Positions 46,259 to 58,427 of a stretch of DNA of 59,306 nt are shown here, one piece after another. Within the stretch, counting starts at the first letter, position 1. Each line of letters starts with the position of its first letter. The notes under the pieces were generated by a model. The model was not told where the DNA came from and searched no databases. It was given only the letters and a program-made list of their open reading frames with translations. This DNA is from Frankia canadensis (GTDB taxonomy: Bacteria > Actinomycetota > Actinomycetes > Frankiales > Frankiaceae). The stretch spans positions 1-59,306 of the forward strand of contig NZ_FZMO01000079.1 in the NCBI RefSeq assembly GCF_900197875.1, given 5' to 3'. The translations under genes were made by a program, and so were the position numbers.

Positions 46259-46672
46259 TCAGTTCTCCAGCAGGTCGGCCAGGACCGTATCGAGTTCCGC
46301 CTCGGTGTGCTCCTGGCCGGTGGGGACGAGCCGCTCGGTGCGGTCCAGGAAGCGGCGCAGGGACGAGGTCGCGACCACCACCACCCGGCGCTGGCCGCCG
46401 TCGAGCAGGTCCAGCCGGACGCCGCGGCGTGCCGGGTCCGGGCCGATGCGCACGTCGCCGTCGCCCACGGCCGTCTCCAGCCCGGTGCGCAGCGCGTCGC
46501 GGGGCGCCACCCAGGTGCCCTGCGGCAGTGCGGGGTGCTCCGGCCTGGACACCAGCGACAGGGACACGGCCAACGGGTCGCAGGCGCGCCAGCCGAACTG
46601 GAGCACCGTGACCCGCCCGCGGCTGGCCCCGTCGTCCACGACGAACTCCGCCGTGACGTCCTTTCCAAGCAC
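46259..46672 (-). CDS. SsgA/SsgB-like sporulation and cell-division regulator
   Basis: 137 aa from GTG. SALP family features: CDPLAVSLSL (FDPYAVxL-type), WVAPRDALRTGL, GDGDVRIGP, and FLDRTERLVPTGQE near the C-terminus. These small proteins guide septum placement in sporulating actinomycetes. Which SALP subtype it is cannot be told. Convergent with uvrA and divergent from uvrC. Confidence 0.85.
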   Translation of the reverse strand: MLGKDVTAEFVVDDGASRGRVTVLQFGWRACDPLAVSLSLVSRPEHPALPQGTWVAPRDALRTGLETAVGDGDVRIGPDPARRGVRLDLLDGGQRRVVVVATSSLRRFLDRTERLVPTGQEHTEAELDTVLADLLEN

Positions 46673-46922
46673 GTGCTGGCTCCCTCGGTTCGCTTGCCCG
46701 GTGTGTCGAGGGTCGCAGCCCCCTCGCCCGGGCGCCAGCGGGGTGACCCACGACAGCGGAAGGTGTAGATGTGATTACTTTACGCCCATGGCTCCACTCC
46801 CGTCCGTCACTCCTCCGAGACGCTTCGCGAGGACCCGCCGTGGAGGCTCCGAGCTATGCGTGATGAAATGGTTACGTGCAGGTGCTGCTCGTTCCGGATG
46901 ATGGTCGCCGTAGGCTCGGTTC

Positions 46923-49118
46923 ATGGCTGATCCGGCGTCCTACCGGCCCCCGCCGGGCTCGATTCCCGAGACCCCCGGCGTCTATCGCTTCCGCGACGAG
47001 CACGGCCGCGTGCTCTACGTCGGCAAGGCCAAGAACCTGCGGGCCCGGCTGGCCAACTACTTCGCCGATCCGTACACGCTGCACCCCCGCACCCAGACCA
47101 TGGTCCGCACCGCGAGCGCCGTGGACTGGACCGTCGTCACCACCGAGGTCGAGGCGCTCCAGCTGGAGTTCACCTGGATCAAGCAGTTCGACCCGCGCTT
47201 CAACGTCCGCTACCGCGACGACAAGAGCTACCCGAGTCTCGCCGTGACGCTGCACGAGGAGTTCCCGCGGCTGCAGGTGATGCGCGGGCCGAAGCGCCGG
47301 GGCGTGCGGTATTTCGGCCCGTACGCCCATGCCTGGGCGATCCGCGAGACCCTGGACCTGCTGCTGCGCGTGTTCCCCGCACGCACCTGCTCGGCCGGGG
47401 TGTTCAAGCGGGCCGGGCAGGTCGGCCGGCCGTGCCTGCTCGGTTACATCGACCGCTGCTCGGCGCCGTGCGTCGGCCGGGTCGACGCCGAGACCCACCG
47501 GGCGATCGTCGACGACTTCTGCGACTTCATGTCCGGTCACACCGCGCGCTACCTGCGCCGGCTGGAGCGGGAGATGCGCGAGGCCGCACAGGCCCAGGAG
47601 TACGAGCGGGCCGCCCGGCTGCGCGACGACGCCGGGGCGCTGCGCCGGGCCATCGAGAAGCAGGCCGTCGTGCTGCCCGACGACACCGACGCCGACGTGA
47701 TCGCTCTCGCCGAGGACGAGCTGGAGGCCGCCGTCGCCATCTTCCACGTGCGCGGCGGGCGGGTGCGCGGCCAGCGCGGCTGGGTCATCGACAAGGTCGA
47801 CGAGGTGACGACCGCCGACCTCGTCGAGCAGTTCCTCACCCAGGAGTACCTGGACGGTGGGGCGCCGGCCGGCGATGGGCAGCCGTCGGGAGGCGGGGCG
47901 CCGGCGGACGGTGGTGCCGGGGTGCCGCGGGAGGTGCTCGTCCCCGTCCTGCCGCCGGACGCGGACGCCGTGACCGAGCTGCTCGGCGAGATCCGCGGTG
48001 GCCGGGTGGACCTGCGGGTGCCCCGCCGGGGCGACAAGCGCACGCTGCTGGAGACCGTCGAGCGCAACGCCCGCCAGGTGCTCGCGCTGCACCGCACGAA
48101 GCGGGCCAGTGACCTGACCGCGCGCAGCCGGGCGCTCGCCGAGCTGCAGGAGACCCTGGAGCTGCCGGACGCGCCGCTGCGCATCGAGTGCTTCGACGTC
48201 TCCAACATCCAGGGGACCAACGTCGTCGCGAGCATGGTCGTCTTCGAGGACGGGCTGGCCCGCAAGTCCGAGTACCGCCGCTTCTCCATCCGCGGCGCCG
48301 CGTCGGACGGCGCGACCGACGACGTAGCGAGCATGCACGAGACGATCCACCGCCGCTTCTCCCGCTACCTCGCCGAGAGGTCCCGCACCGGCGAGCTCGT
48401 CGGCATCGCGGACACCCCGGACGACGCGGCCAGCGCGGACGCCCTCGCCACGGCCGACGCCAACGCCAACGCCGACGCCGACGCCGCGGGCGGTGGGGAG
48501 GCCGCCGGGGGGCCGATCGATCCGGACACCGGCCGGCCGCGGAAGTTCGCCTACCCGCCGAACCTCGTCGTCGTCGACGGCGGCGCGCCGCAGGTCGCCG
48601 CTGCCGCCCGCGCCCTCGACGAGCTCGGCATCGACGACGGGCCCGGCGGGGTGGCGCTGTGCGGGCTCGCCAAACGCCTCGAGGAGGTCTGGCTGCCCGG
48701 CAGCGACGAGCCGGTGATCCTGCCGCGCACGTCCGAGGCGCTCTACCTGCTCCAACGGGTGCGCGACGAGGCGCACCGGTTCGCGATCACCTACCACCGG
48801 CAGAAGCGGTCCGCCGCCATGGTGGTCTCCGCCCTCGACGAGGTGCCGGGGCTGGGGGAGACCCGGCGCAAGGCGCTGCTGCGGCGGTTCGGCTCGGTCG
48901 CGAAGGTGCGGGCGGCCAGCGTCGAGCAGCTCACCGAGGTGCCCGGGATCGGCCCGCGCACGGCCGAGGCGATCCTCGCCACCCTCGCCCGCTCCGCCCC
49001 AGGGGGCGTCTCGGCACCCGCGCCCGCCGTCGACCCGGCCACCGGTGAGATCCTCGACGACGGTCCGGTCGCGGACCATGCCGACGCGGAGCATGCCGAC
49101 GCGGGGAGCGTGTCATGA
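46923..49118 (+). CDS. uvrC: Excinuclease ABC subunit C
   Basis: 731 aa, ATG start. Makes both incisions in nucleotide excision repair. A GIY-YIG domain (about 18-95, GVYRF...[14 protein letters not shown]) is followed by the UVR motif (about 200-235), RNase H-like endonuclease with CFDVSNIQG (about 422-430), and a tandem HhH domain ([29 protein letters not shown]). Two Ala/Gly/Asp-rich insertions are present, about 312-345 and 498-537, the second inside the endonuclease domain. Longer than the usual ~600-650 aa. First gene of an overlapping operon with rapZ, yvcK and whiA. Confidence 0.98.
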   Translation: MADPASYRPPPGSIPETPGVYRFRDEHGRVLYVGKAKNLRARLANYFADPYTLHPRTQTMVRTASAVDWTVVTTEVEALQLEFTWIKQFDPRFNVRYRDDKSYPSLAVTLHEEFPRLQVMRGPKRRGVRYFGPYAHAWAIRETLDLLLRVFPARTCSAGVFKRAGQVGRPCLLGYIDRCSAPCVGRVDAETHRAIVDDFCDFMSGHTARYLRRLEREMREAAQAQEYERAARLRDDAGALRRAIEKQAVVLPDDTDADVIALAEDELEAAVAIFHVRGGRVRGQRGWVIDKVDEVTTADLVEQFLTQEYLDGGAPAGDGQPSGGGAPADGGAGVPREVLVPVLPPDADAVTELLGEIRGGRVDLRVPRRGDKRTLLETVERNARQVLALHRTKRASDLTARSRALAELQETLELPDAPLRIECFDVSNIQGTNVVASMVVFEDGLARKSEYRRFSIRGAASDGATDDVASMHETIHRRFSRYLAERSRTGELVGIADTPDDAASADALATADANANADADAAGGGEAAGGPIDPDTGRPRKFAYPPNLVVVDGGAPQVAAAARALDELGIDDGPGGVALCGLAKRLEEVWLPGSDEPVILPRTSEALYLLQRVRDEAHRFAITYHRQKRSAAMVVSALDEVPGLGETRRKALLRRFGSVAKVRAASVEQLTEVPGIGPRTAEAILATLARSAPGGVSAPAPAVDPATGEILDDGPVADHADAEHADAGSVS

Positions 49119-49984
49119 CCACCCCCACCCTCGATCTCGCGATCATCACCGGGCTGTCCGGGGCGGGCCGCAGCACGGCGGCCAAGTGCCTGGAGGACCT
49201 CGGCTGGTTCGTCGTCGACAACCTGCCACCCGGGCTACTGTCCACGATGGCCGAGCTCGGCCATCGCTCCGGCGGCGCGGTCAGCCGCATCGCCGTCGTC
49301 GTCGACGTGCGTGGGCGGGCTTTCTTCTCCGACCTGCGGGCCGCCGTCGCCGCCCTCGACGCCCGCGGCATGCATCCGCGGATGCTGTTCCTCGAGGCCA
49401 GCGACGACGCGCTCATCCGCCGCTTCGACCACGTCCGAAGGCCGCACCCGCTGCAGGGCGACGGGCGGGTCGTCGACGGCATTGGCCGGGAGCGGGCCCT
49501 GCTCGCCGAGCTGCGGGGCGAGGCAGACCTCGTGCTGGACACCACCGACCTGAACGTGCACGAGCTGCGCTCGAAGATCGACGCGGCGTTCGGGCTGCCG
49601 ACCGCGAACCGGCTCAACGCGACGGTCGTGTCGTTCGGGTACAAGTACGGCCTGCCGCTGGACGCCGACCTCGTCGCCGACTGCCGCTTCCTGCCCAACC
49701 CGCACTGGGTGGAGGAGCTGCGCCCCTACACCGGGCGTGATCCGCAGGTGCGGGACTACGTGCTGGCCCAGCCGGGCGCCGCCGAGTTCCTCGACCAGTA
49801 CGCGGCGCTGCTGCGCCTGGTGGGCGACGGCTATGCCCGGGAGGGCAAGCGGTACCTGACGCTCGCCGTCGGCTGTACCGGCGGCAAGCACCGCAGCGTC
49901 GCCATGGCGGAGCAGCTCGGCGTGCGCCTCGCCGCCGACGGTGTCGGGGTCCGGGTCGTGCACCGCGACCTGGGACGGGAGTGA
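49115..49984 (+). CDS. rapZ: RapZ/YvcJ nucleotide-binding protein
   Basis: 289 aa, ATGA overlap with uvrC. P-loop GLSGAGRS (about 13-20) has Arg instead of the usual Walker Lys, as I recall for several actinobacterial homologues. DNLPP and the C-terminal domain with [20 protein letters not shown] and [10 protein letters not shown] are typical. In E. coli RapZ is an RNA-binding adaptor; in actinobacteria the role is unclear. Confidence 0.96.
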   Translation: MTTPTLDLAIITGLSGAGRSTAAKCLEDLGWFVVDNLPPGLLSTMAELGHRSGGAVSRIAVVVDVRGRAFFSDLRAAVAALDARGMHPRMLFLEASDDALIRRFDHVRRPHPLQGDGRVVDGIGRERALLAELRGEADLVLDTTDLNVHELRSKIDAAFGLPTANRLNATVVSFGYKYGLPLDADLVADCRFLPNPHWVEELRPYTGRDPQVRDYVLAQPGAAEFLDQYAALLRLVGDGYAREGKRYLTLAVGCTGGKHRSVAMAEQLGVRLAADGVGVRVVHRDLGRE

Positions 49985-51081
49985 GCGTGCCGGATCCCAC
50001 TCCGTCCGCCGGACCGTCGGTCGTCGCGTTCGGCGGCGGCCACGGCCTCGCTGCCTCGCTGGCGGCGCTGCGTGGGCTCACCCCGTCACTCACCGCCGTC
50101 GTCACCGTCGGCGACGACGGCGGTTCGTCCGGCCGGCTGCGCACCGAGCTCGGCGCGCTGCCCATGGGCGACCTGCGGATGGCCCTGGCCGCCCTGGCCG
50201 AGCCGGGCGGGGTCCCGGCGACGTGGGCGGAGCTGTTCCAGCACCGTTTCGGCGGCGACGGTCCGCTGGCCGGGCACGCGGTCGGCAACCTCGTGCTCAC
50301 CGGGCTCGCGGAGCGCACCGGCTCGCCGGTGGCCGCGCTGGACCTGGCCGCCGTCCTGCTCGGGGTGCGTGGGCGGGTGCTGCCGCTGGCCACCGAGGGC
50401 ATCGACATCGTCGCCGACGTCGCGGGTCTCGACCCGGCGGCGCCGGCGGCGACGAGCGAGGTCCGTGGGCAGGCGGCCGTGGCGACCACGGCCGGCCGGG
50501 TGGTCGGCGTGCGGCTCACCCCGGCGGCGCCGGCGCCCTGCGCGGAGGCGGTCGCGGCGGTGCGGGCCGCCGACTGGCTCGTGCTCGGCCCCGGCTCCCT
50601 GTACACGAGCATGCTGCCGCACCTGCTGGTGCCTGGCATGCGCGAGGCCATCACCCAGTCGCGGGCGCGCCGGGTGATGGTTCTGAACCTGGCCGCCCAG
50701 CCCGGCGAGACCGCCGGCTACACCCCGCCGGCGCACCTGGAGGCGCTGCGCCGGCACGTGCCCGGCCTGTGCGTGGACGTCGTCCTCGCCGACCCGACGG
50801 CGGTGCCCGAGCCGGATCCCCTGACCCGGGCGGCGGCCGAGCTCGGGGCGCTGCTGCACCTGGCGCCGGTGCGGGTGCCCGGCGCTCCCGTGCACGATCC
50901 GGCCCTGCTCGCCGCCGCCTTCCGGACGCTGTTCGCGGCCCTGCCGCGGCCGGCAGCGGCGGTGCCCGCACCGCCCGCCGCCCGCACTGGACCGCCCGCC
51001 TCCTCCCGGCGGCCGGTCACCACGTACCCATCGTCCGGCGGAGCGGTTCGCCGGACCTCATCCGGTGAAGCCAAGGAGTGA
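49981..51081 (+). CDS. yvcK: YvcK/CofD-like gluconeogenesis factor
   Basis: 366 aa from GTG (GTGA overlap). Motifs: [16 protein letters not shown] (about 15-30), [12 protein letters not shown], and [18 protein letters not shown]. Conserved UDP-sugar-binding protein needed on gluconeogenic carbon sources and for cell-wall homeostasis in other Gram-positive bacteria. The C-terminal ~45 residues are Pro/Ala/Ser-rich. Overlaps whiA. Confidence 0.96.
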   Translation: MSVPDPTPSAGPSVVAFGGGHGLAASLAALRGLTPSLTAVVTVGDDGGSSGRLRTELGALPMGDLRMALAALAEPGGVPATWAELFQHRFGGDGPLAGHAVGNLVLTGLAERTGSPVAALDLAAVLLGVRGRVLPLATEGIDIVADVAGLDPAAPAATSEVRGQAAVATTAGRVVGVRLTPAAPAPCAEAVAAVRAADWLVLGPGSLYTSMLPHLLVPGMREAITQSRARRVMVLNLAAQPGETAGYTPPAHLEALRRHVPGLCVDVVLADPTAVPEPDPLTRAAAELGALLHLAPVRVPGAPVHDPALLAAAFRTLFAALPRPAAAVPAPPAARTGPPASSRRPVTTYPSSGGAVRRTSSGEAKE

Positions 51082-52073
51082 TCGGTGTGGCGGCGATGAC
51101 GGCCACCGTCAAGGACGAACTGAGCCGGCTGCGGGTCGCGAAGCCCTGCTGCCGGCGGGCCGAAATGGCCGCCCTGCTGCGTTTCGGTGGGGGACTGCAC
51201 ATCGTCGGGGGCCGAATCGTCGTCGAGGCGGAGCTGGACACGGGCGCGACCGCGCGCCGGCTGCGCCGTGAGGTCGCGGAGGTGTTCGGGTTCCCGTCCA
51301 CCGTGGCGGTGCTCGCCGCGGGCGGCCTGCGCCGCTCGGTGCGCTACATCGTCCGGGTGGAGCGCGACGGCGAGCAGCTCGCCCGCTCCACCGGGCTGCT
51401 CGACCAGCGGGGCCGGCCGGTGCGCGGTCTGCCGCCGCAGGTCGTCACCGGGTCGGCGTGCGACGCGGCGGCGGCCTGGCGGGGCGCGTTCCTCGCCCAT
51501 GGGTCGCTGACGGAGCCCGGCCGGTCCTGCTCGCTGGAGGTCACCTCGCCGGGGCCGGAGGCGGCGCTGGCGCTGGTCGGCGCGGCGCGGCGACTCGGCG
51601 TGCAGGCGAAGAGCCGCGACGTGCGCGGCGTCGACCGGGTCGTCATCCGGGACGGCGACGCGATCGGCGCGCTGCTGACCCGTATCGGCGCCCACGAGAG
51701 CCTGCTGGCCTGGGAGGAGCGGCGGATGCGCCGCGAGGTCCGGGCGACGGCGAACCGGCTGGCGAACTTCGACGACGCGAACCTGCGCCGCTCGGCCCGC
51801 GCGGCCGTCGCCGCGGGGGCGCGGGTGCAGGCGGCGATGCGCATCCTCGGTGAGGACGCGCCCGAGCACCTGCTCGCCGCCGGCCGGCTGCGCCTCGAGC
51901 ACGCCCAGGCGTCGCTGGAGGAGCTGGGCGCGCTGGCCGATCCGCCGCTGACCAAGGACGCGGTCGCCGGTCGGATCCGCCGGCTGCTCGCGCTCGCGGA
52001 CAAGCGCGCTCACGCCCTCGGTATCCCCAATACCGAGGCGAGCGTCTCACCGGATCTCCTGGAGAACGCCTGA
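51078..52073 (+). CDS. whiA: WhiA sporulation transcription factor
   Basis: 331 aa from the GTG overlapping yvcK; ATG 51096 ([12 protein letters not shown]) is the conserved alternative start. Catalytically inactive LAGLIDADG-homing-endonuclease fold ([19 protein letters not shown] onward) plus a C-terminal HTH ([25 protein letters not shown]). With WhiB it activates division and sporulation genes in Streptomyces. Confidence 0.97.
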   Translation: MIGVAAMTATVKDELSRLRVAKPCCRRAEMAALLRFGGGLHIVGGRIVVEAELDTGATARRLRREVAEVFGFPSTVAVLAAGGLRRSVRYIVRVERDGEQLARSTGLLDQRGRPVRGLPPQVVTGSACDAAAAWRGAFLAHGSLTEPGRSCSLEVTSPGPEAALALVGAARRLGVQAKSRDVRGVDRVVIRDGDAIGALLTRIGAHESLLAWEERRMRREVRATANRLANFDDANLRRSARAAVAAGARVQAAMRILGEDAPEHLLAAGRLRLEHAQASLEELGALADPPLTKDAVAGRIRRLLALADKRAHALGIPNTEASVSPDLLENA

Positions 52074-53523
<1,450 letters not shown>

Positions 53524-53540
53524 GTTCCCGTCACCCGGGC

Positions 53541-53570
53541 CGGGGCCGGCACTCGCCGGTTCCGGCCCCG
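53541..53570 (+). terminator. Hairpin between gap and pgk
   Basis: CGGGGCCGG (53541-53549) pairs with CCGGCCCCG (53562-53570). No T-run. Probably lowers read-through from gap into pgk or stabilises gap mRNA. Confidence 0.6.
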
Positions 53571-53611
53571 ATCCCGCAGTTCCCGGCCTCGAACCCCTGG
53601 AGTAGCGAAGA

Positions 53612-54814
53612 GTGAGGACGATCGACGACCTGCAGGTCGCCGGGCACCGCGTCCTGGTCCGCAGCGACCTCAACGTGCCGCTGGACCGCTCCGGCGACGC
53701 CCCGCGCATCACCGACGACGGCCGGGTCCGCGCCAGCGTCCCGACGATCGCCGCGCTGCTCGACCGCGGCGCCCGGGTGATCGTGACCTCCCACCTGGGC
53801 CGCCCCAAGGGCGAGCCCGACGCGAAGTACTCGCTGGAGCCGGTCGCGGCCCGGCTCGGGGAACTGCTCGGCCGCCCGGTGGCCTTCGCCGGCGACGGCA
53901 GCGGCGACATCGCCGGGGAGCGGGCCCGCGAGGTCGTCGGCGCGCTGGCCGACGGCGAGGTGGCGATGCTGGAGAACCTGCGCTTCAACCCGGGCGAGAC
54001 CAGCAAGGACGCCGTGGTCCGGGCCGCGTTCGCGGACGCGCTGGCCGCGCTCGCCGAGTTCTACGTCGGGGACGCGTTCGGCGCCGTGCACCGCGCGCAC
54101 GCGAGCGTCGTCGACGTGCCCAAGCGGCTGCCGCACGCCGCCGGCCGGCTGGTTCTCACCGAGCTCGACGTGCTGCGCCGGCTGAGCGCCACCCCCGAGC
54201 GGCCGTACGCGGTCGTCCTCGGCGGCTCGAAGGTCTCCGACAAGCTCGGCGTCATCCGCGCCCTGCTGCCGAAGGTCGACGCGCTGCTCGTCGGCGGTGG
54301 CATGTGCTTCACCTTCCTGGCCGCGCTCGGCCACGGCGTCGGCTCGTCGCTGCTCGAGGCCGAGATGATCGACACCTGCAAGGAGCTGCTCGCCGAGGGT
54401 GGCGAGCGGATCGTGCTGCCCACCGACGTCGTCATCGCCGACCGGTTCGCCGCCGACGCCGCGACGAAGGTCGTCGCCGCGGACGCCATCGAGGAGGGCT
54501 GGCTCGGCCTGGACATCGGCCCCGCGTCCACCCGCGCGTTCGCCGAGCGCCTCGGTGGTGCCGTCACCGTGTTCTGGAACGGCCCGATGGGCGTCTTCGA
54601 GATGGCGCCGTTCGCCGCCGGTACCCGCGGCGTCGCCGAGGCGATCGCCGCCGGCAACGGGTTCTCCGTCGTCGGCGGCGGGGACTCCGCGGCGGCGGTC
54701 CGCACGCTGGGCATCCCCGACAGCGGCTTCAGTCACATCTCCACCGGCGGTGGCGCGAGCCTCGAGTACCTCGAGGGTGCGACGCTGCCCGGCCTCGCGG
54801 CCCTCGGCGTCTGA
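53612..54814 (+). CDS. pgk: Phosphoglycerate kinase
   Basis: 400 aa from GTG. The N-domain has [20 protein letters not shown] and ENLRFNPGE; the C-domain has [21 protein letters not shown] and [13 protein letters not shown]. Interconverts 1,3-bisphosphoglycerate and 3-phosphoglycerate with ADP/ATP. Full length. Confidence 0.98.
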   Translation: MRTIDDLQVAGHRVLVRSDLNVPLDRSGDAPRITDDGRVRASVPTIAALLDRGARVIVTSHLGRPKGEPDAKYSLEPVAARLGELLGRPVAFAGDGSGDIAGERAREVVGALADGEVAMLENLRFNPGETSKDAVVRAAFADALAALAEFYVGDAFGAVHRAHASVVDVPKRLPHAAGRLVLTELDVLRRLSATPERPYAVVLGGSKVSDKLGVIRALLPKVDALLVGGGMCFTFLAALGHGVGSSLLEAEMIDTCKELLAEGGERIVLPTDVVIADRFAADAATKVVAADAIEEGWLGLDIGPASTRAFAERLGGAVTVFWNGPMGVFEMAPFAAGTRGVAEAIAAGNGFSVVGGGDSAAAVRTLGIPDSGFSHISTGGGASLEYLEGATLPGLAALGV

Positions 54815-54873
54815 GACCGGGGCCGATCGACATGGCACCGCTGGGACGCGGACGATCCGAGAAGGGCAGGACC

Positions 54874-55668
54874 GTGGGCACGAACAGGGGCAGCGGGCGG
54901 CGGACGCTCGTCGCCGGCAACTGGAAGATGAACCTCAACCACCTCGAGGCCATCGCTCTGGTGCAGAAGGTCGCGTTCGACCTCAAGCCGGCCGAGCTCG
55001 AGGCGGTCGAGGTCGTCGTCGTGCCGCCGTTCACCGACCTGCGCAGCGTCCAGACGCTGATCGACGGGGACAAGCTCGCCCTCGGCTACGGCGCGCAGGA
55101 CCTCTCTCCGCACGGCTCCGGCGCGCACACCGGTGACATCAGCGGCGCGATGCTCGCCAAGCTCGGCTGCAGCTACGTCGTCGTCGGGCACTCCGAGCGC
55201 CGCGCCGACCACCACGAATACGACGCCACCGTCGCCGCGAAGGCGAAGGCGGCGTACGCGGCCGGCCTCACCCCGATCCTGTGCGTCGGCGAGGTCGAGG
55301 CGATCCGGGTCGCCGGCACCCACGTCGAGCACGTGCTGGGCCAGCTCAGCGGCTCCCTGGCCGGCATCACCGCCGAGCAGGCGGCGACCATCGTCATCGC
55401 CTACGAGCCGGTGTGGGCGATCGGCACCGGGCGCACCGCCTCGGCGCAGGACGCCCAGGACATGTGCGCCGCCGTGCGCGGCCGGCTCGCCGAGCTGTAC
55501 GGCGAGTCGGTAGCCGCCGGCATCCGGGTGCTGTACGGCGGTTCGGTGAAGGCGGCGAACGCCGGCGAGCTGTTCACCATGCCCGACATCGACGGCGGTC
55601 TCGTCGGCGGGGCGAGCCTCGTCGCCGAGGAGTTCGTCGGCATCGTGCGCAGCGGCCCGCCGGCCTGA
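54874..55668 (+). CDS. tpiA: Triosephosphate isomerase
   Basis: 264 aa from the GTG at 54874, preceded by AAGGGCAGG; an ATG at 54832 is possible. Catalytic Lys in AGNWKMN, His in VVGHSERR, Glu in [11 protein letters not shown], and the phosphate loop YGGSV. Completes gap-pgk-tpiA. A hairpin follows. Confidence 0.97.
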   Translation: MGTNRGSGRRTLVAGNWKMNLNHLEAIALVQKVAFDLKPAELEAVEVVVVPPFTDLRSVQTLIDGDKLALGYGAQDLSPHGSGAHTGDISGAMLAKLGCSYVVVGHSERRADHHEYDATVAAKAKAAYAAGLTPILCVGEVEAIRVAGTHVEHVLGQLSGSLAGITAEQAATIVIAYEPVWAIGTGRTASAQDAQDMCAAVRGRLAELYGESVAAGIRVLYGGSVKAANAGELFTMPDIDGGLVGGASLVAEEFVGIVRSGPPA

Positions 55669-55685
55669 CGGCGGCGCGACGACAC

Positions 55686-55722
55686 GGGCCCGGCCGGTAC
55701 CAGCACGACACCGGCCGGGCCC
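55686..55722 (+). terminator. Hairpin after tpiA
   Basis: GGGCCCGGCCGGT (55686-55698) pairs with ACCGGCCGGGCCC (55710-55722) around 11 bases. It lies 17 bp after the tpiA stop and separates it from secG. Confidence 0.75.
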
Positions 55723-55847
55723 TGTCATGCCCGGGGGGCCCGGTCTTCCCGGTGCGGTACGTTGATGTCTACTGAGGTGCGGTGTCTGGTGCGGTGTCTG
55801 GCGGCGGGGCGTCCGCCGCGTCCCCGAGAAGCGGGAGCTGGTCTGCA

Positions 55848-56078
55848 ATGACGATCGGTCTGTCGATCGCGCTGATCATCGCGAGCGTGCTGATGATCCT
55901 GCTCGTGTTGCTGCACCGGGCCAAGGGCGGCGGCCTGTCGACCCTGTTCGGCGGTGGCGTGTCCTCGTCGCTCGGCGGTTCCTCCGTGGTGGAGAAGAAC
56001 CTCGACCGGCTGACGATCCTGGTGGGGTTCGTCTGGTTCGTCTGCATCATCGGCCTCGGCCTGCTGCTGAAGAATTGA
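55848..56078 (+). CDS. secG: Preprotein translocase subunit SecG
   Basis: 76 aa from ATG 55848 behind GGGAGCTGG. Two membrane helices flank the conserved cytosolic stretch RAKGGGLSTLFGG, then VEKNLDRLTI. Accessory subunit of the SecYEG channel. Its stop overlaps the start of the following lipoprotein gene. Confidence 0.95.
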   Translation: MTIGLSIALIIASVLMILLVLLHRAKGGGLSTLFGGGVSSSLGGSSVVEKNLDRLTILVGFVWFVCIIGLGLLLKN

Positions 56079-57865
56079 ACCGCATTCGCGTCCTCCTTCT
56101 TCTCGCCACCGTCCTCGTCACCGCCGCGGCCTGCTCCGGCGGGTCCGGTGGCTCCGGCCCGGTGGCCGCGAGCGCCACCCCGGCCGCCGCGTCCACGACC
56201 CCCCCGCCCGTCGCGAAGCCTGGCGGCACCCTGCGCGTCGTCGCCGCCCGCATGCCCAGCGGCGATCCGGGCTGGGCCGACGAGCCCGGCGAGCAGGCCG
56301 TCGCCCGCCTCGTCACCCGTCAGCTGTACAGCTACCCGACCGACCCGAGCCCGGAGAACGCGATCGTGCCGCGCCCCGACCTGGCCGTCGGGGCGCCCAT
56401 CGTCAGCGAGAACGGGCTCGTCTACACCGTCCGGCTGCGTTCGGCCGCCCGCTGGGACACGCCGAACCAGCGGCGGATCACCGCCAACGACGTCGCCCGC
56501 GGCATCAAGCGGTTGTGCACCCCGCCGTCCCCGTCCCCGTTGCGTGGCTACTTCGCCGCCACGATCGTCGGCTTCCGCCAGTTCTGCGACGAGCTGGCCG
56601 CGACGCCGGTCGCCGACGCCGCCGCCTTCGTCGAGGGCAACACCATCGAAGGCGTCGAGATCGTCGGCGACGACACGGTGGCCTTCCACCTGCTCGCCCC
56701 GGTGAACGACTTCGTCGACGTGCTCGCGCTGCCCGCGTCCTCGCCGGTGCCGCTGGAGGCGCTGGCCTACCCGCCGGACTCGGCCGACTACCTGCACAAC
56801 CTGATCTCGGCCGGCCCGTACCGGTTCACCGTGTCGCCGGGCCTCACCGGGTCGCCGGACGACGGCCCCGGCTACCGGCTGGCCCGCAACCCGTCGTGGA
56901 GTGCCTCCTCGGACGGCATCCGCCGCGCCCTGCCGGACCACATCACGATCACCGACGGGCTGACCGACGACCAGATGCAGCAGGAGCTGGAACGCGGCGA
57001 CGCCGACATGGCCCTCGACGGCACGCTGCCCGCCGCCCGCGCGGCGGAACTGGCGAAGGCGCGCGACCCGCGGCTGGTCGTAGACGACGTCGGCACCGCC
57101 CTGGCGCTCACGGTGGGCCTCGACGGGCCGTCCGCGGCCGCGCTGCGCGAGTCCGCCATCCGCCAGGCGCTGCCGTACTGCCTCGACCGGACCAGCCTCG
57201 CCGCGGCCCTCGGCGGCCCCGACTTCGCCACCCCCGCGACGAGCCTGCTGCAGTCGCCGATGACCGGCTACAGCGACCTCGACCCGTTCCCGGACCCGCA
57301 GGGCACCGGTGACCCGACCCGCTGTCGGGAGGCGCTCGGCCAGACCCCCGGCGGCCCGGTCACAGCGCTGTCGCTGCTGACGTCGGACAGCCCCGCCGAC
57401 GCGGCGGTCGCCGAGGCGCTGCGCACCGCGTTCGCCCGCGCCGGGATCCGGCTGGACATCCGCATCCGCACCGGTGACCGTTTCGCCGCCGCCGCGGTGA
57501 CGCCCCAGCGCCAGTTCTGGGACCTCGCGCTGACCAGGATCACCCCTTCCTGGTACGGCGACGCCGGGCGCACCGTCTTCCAGCCGCTGCTGGACGAGAC
57601 GTGGGTGGGCCCGCGGCCCGCGGACGGTGGCTACCGTGATCCGACGGCCCTGCGCCAGCTCGACGCGGCGCTGCGGGCGAGCAGCGAGACGACCGCGGTC
57701 AGCGACTGGAGCACGCTCGAGCAGACCGTCGTCGCCAGTGCCGCGGTCATTCCGCTCGCGGTCGTGCACACCCCGGAGTTCCACAGCGCGAACGTCACGA
57801 CGTACACGATCGTGCCGTCGCTGGGGACGGCGGATCCGACCGCGGTGTCGCTGGGTTCCGGATAA
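56075..57865 (+). CDS. ABC-type solute-binding lipoprotein, family 5 (peptide/nickel type)
   Basis: 596 aa from a TTG that overlaps the secG stop. Signal peptide with lipobox VTAAACSGG and a Ser/Gly/Ala linker. The SBP_bac_5 fold starts at PGGTLRVVAARMP; further landmarks are YTVRLRSAARWDTP, LISAGPYRF and IRQALPYCLDRTSLA. Binds an oligopeptide-like ligand outside the cell. No permease or ATPase genes are adjacent, so it is an orphan here. Confidence 0.9.
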   Translation: MNRIRVLLLLATVLVTAAACSGGSGGSGPVAASATPAAASTTPPPVAKPGGTLRVVAARMPSGDPGWADEPGEQAVARLVTRQLYSYPTDPSPENAIVPRPDLAVGAPIVSENGLVYTVRLRSAARWDTPNQRRITANDVARGIKRLCTPPSPSPLRGYFAATIVGFRQFCDELAATPVADAAAFVEGNTIEGVEIVGDDTVAFHLLAPVNDFVDVLALPASSPVPLEALAYPPDSADYLHNLISAGPYRFTVSPGLTGSPDDGPGYRLARNPSWSASSDGIRRALPDHITITDGLTDDQMQQELERGDADMALDGTLPAARAAELAKARDPRLVVDDVGTALALTVGLDGPSAAALRESAIRQALPYCLDRTSLAAALGGPDFATPATSLLQSPMTGYSDLDPFPDPQGTGDPTRCREALGQTPGGPVTALSLLTSDSPADAAVAEALRTAFARAGIRLDIRIRTGDRFAAAAVTPQRQFWDLALTRITPSWYGDAGRTVFQPLLDETWVGPRPADGGYRDPTALRQLDAALRASSETTAVSDWSTLEQTVVASAAVIPLAVVHTPEFHSANVTTYTIVPSLGTADPTAVSLGSG

Positions 57866-58000
57866 GGACCGCCCTGTCCGGGCTTGTCCCGGCTGCGCAT
57901 GGCCGGGTTGGGGTGGTCGGTGCATCCCCGCCCGGCCCTGGCGGCCTACACTCCCACCAGGACGTACCCGGAGGGACAACCGGGGGCCTGTGCGCCGGGG

Positions 58001-58038
58001 AAACAGCAGTATGCCGGGAAAACAGCAGTATGCCGGGA
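58001..58038. repeat. Two 19-bp tandem repeats upstream of rbpA
   Basis: AAACAGCAGTATGCCGGGA occurs at 58001-58019 and again at 58020-58038 without a gap, within 85 bp upstream of rbpA. Possible regulator site or a slippage product in the leader. Confidence 0.8.
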
Positions 58039-58083
58039 ACGCCGGGCTGCATCCATGGGACGAGACGAAGGAGCACGCGGGCC

Positions 58084-58419
58084 GTGGCAGGTGGCAACGC
58101 CATTCGGGGGAGCCGGGTCGGGGCTGGACCGATGGGAGAGGCGGAGCGCGGCGAGACCGCGCCCCGCCAGCGCGTCTCCTTCTGGTGCGCCAACGAGCAC
58201 GAGACGAGGCCGTCGTTCGCGGTGGACGCGGCCGTCCCCGACACGTGGGACTGTCCGAGCTGCGGCTTCCCGGCGGGTCGGGACCGGGAGAACACCCCCG
58301 CCCCGCCCCGCACCGAGCCGTACAAGACGCATCTCGCCTACGTGCGGGAGCGACGCAACGAGAAGGACGGCGAGGCGATCCTCGCCGAAGCGCTCGCGAA
58401 GCTGCGGGGCGCCTCCTAG
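58084..58419 (+). CDS. rbpA: RNA polymerase-binding protein RbpA
   Basis: 111 aa from GTG (VAGGNAIRGSRVG). Essential-type actinobacterial activator that binds the principal sigma factor and stabilises open complexes. The N-terminal tail with GSRVGAGPMGE is followed by a zinc-type core with Cys35, His39, Cys57, Cys60, a basic linker and a C-terminal sigma-interacting helix (YVRERRNEKDGEAILAEAL). Complete. Confidence 0.95.
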   Translation: MAGGNAIRGSRVGAGPMGEAERGETAPRQRVSFWCANEHETRPSFAVDAAVPDTWDCPSCGFPAGRDRENTPAPPRTEPYKTHLAYVRERRNEKDGEAILAEALAKLRGAS

Positions 58420-58427
58420 GCCCGGCA

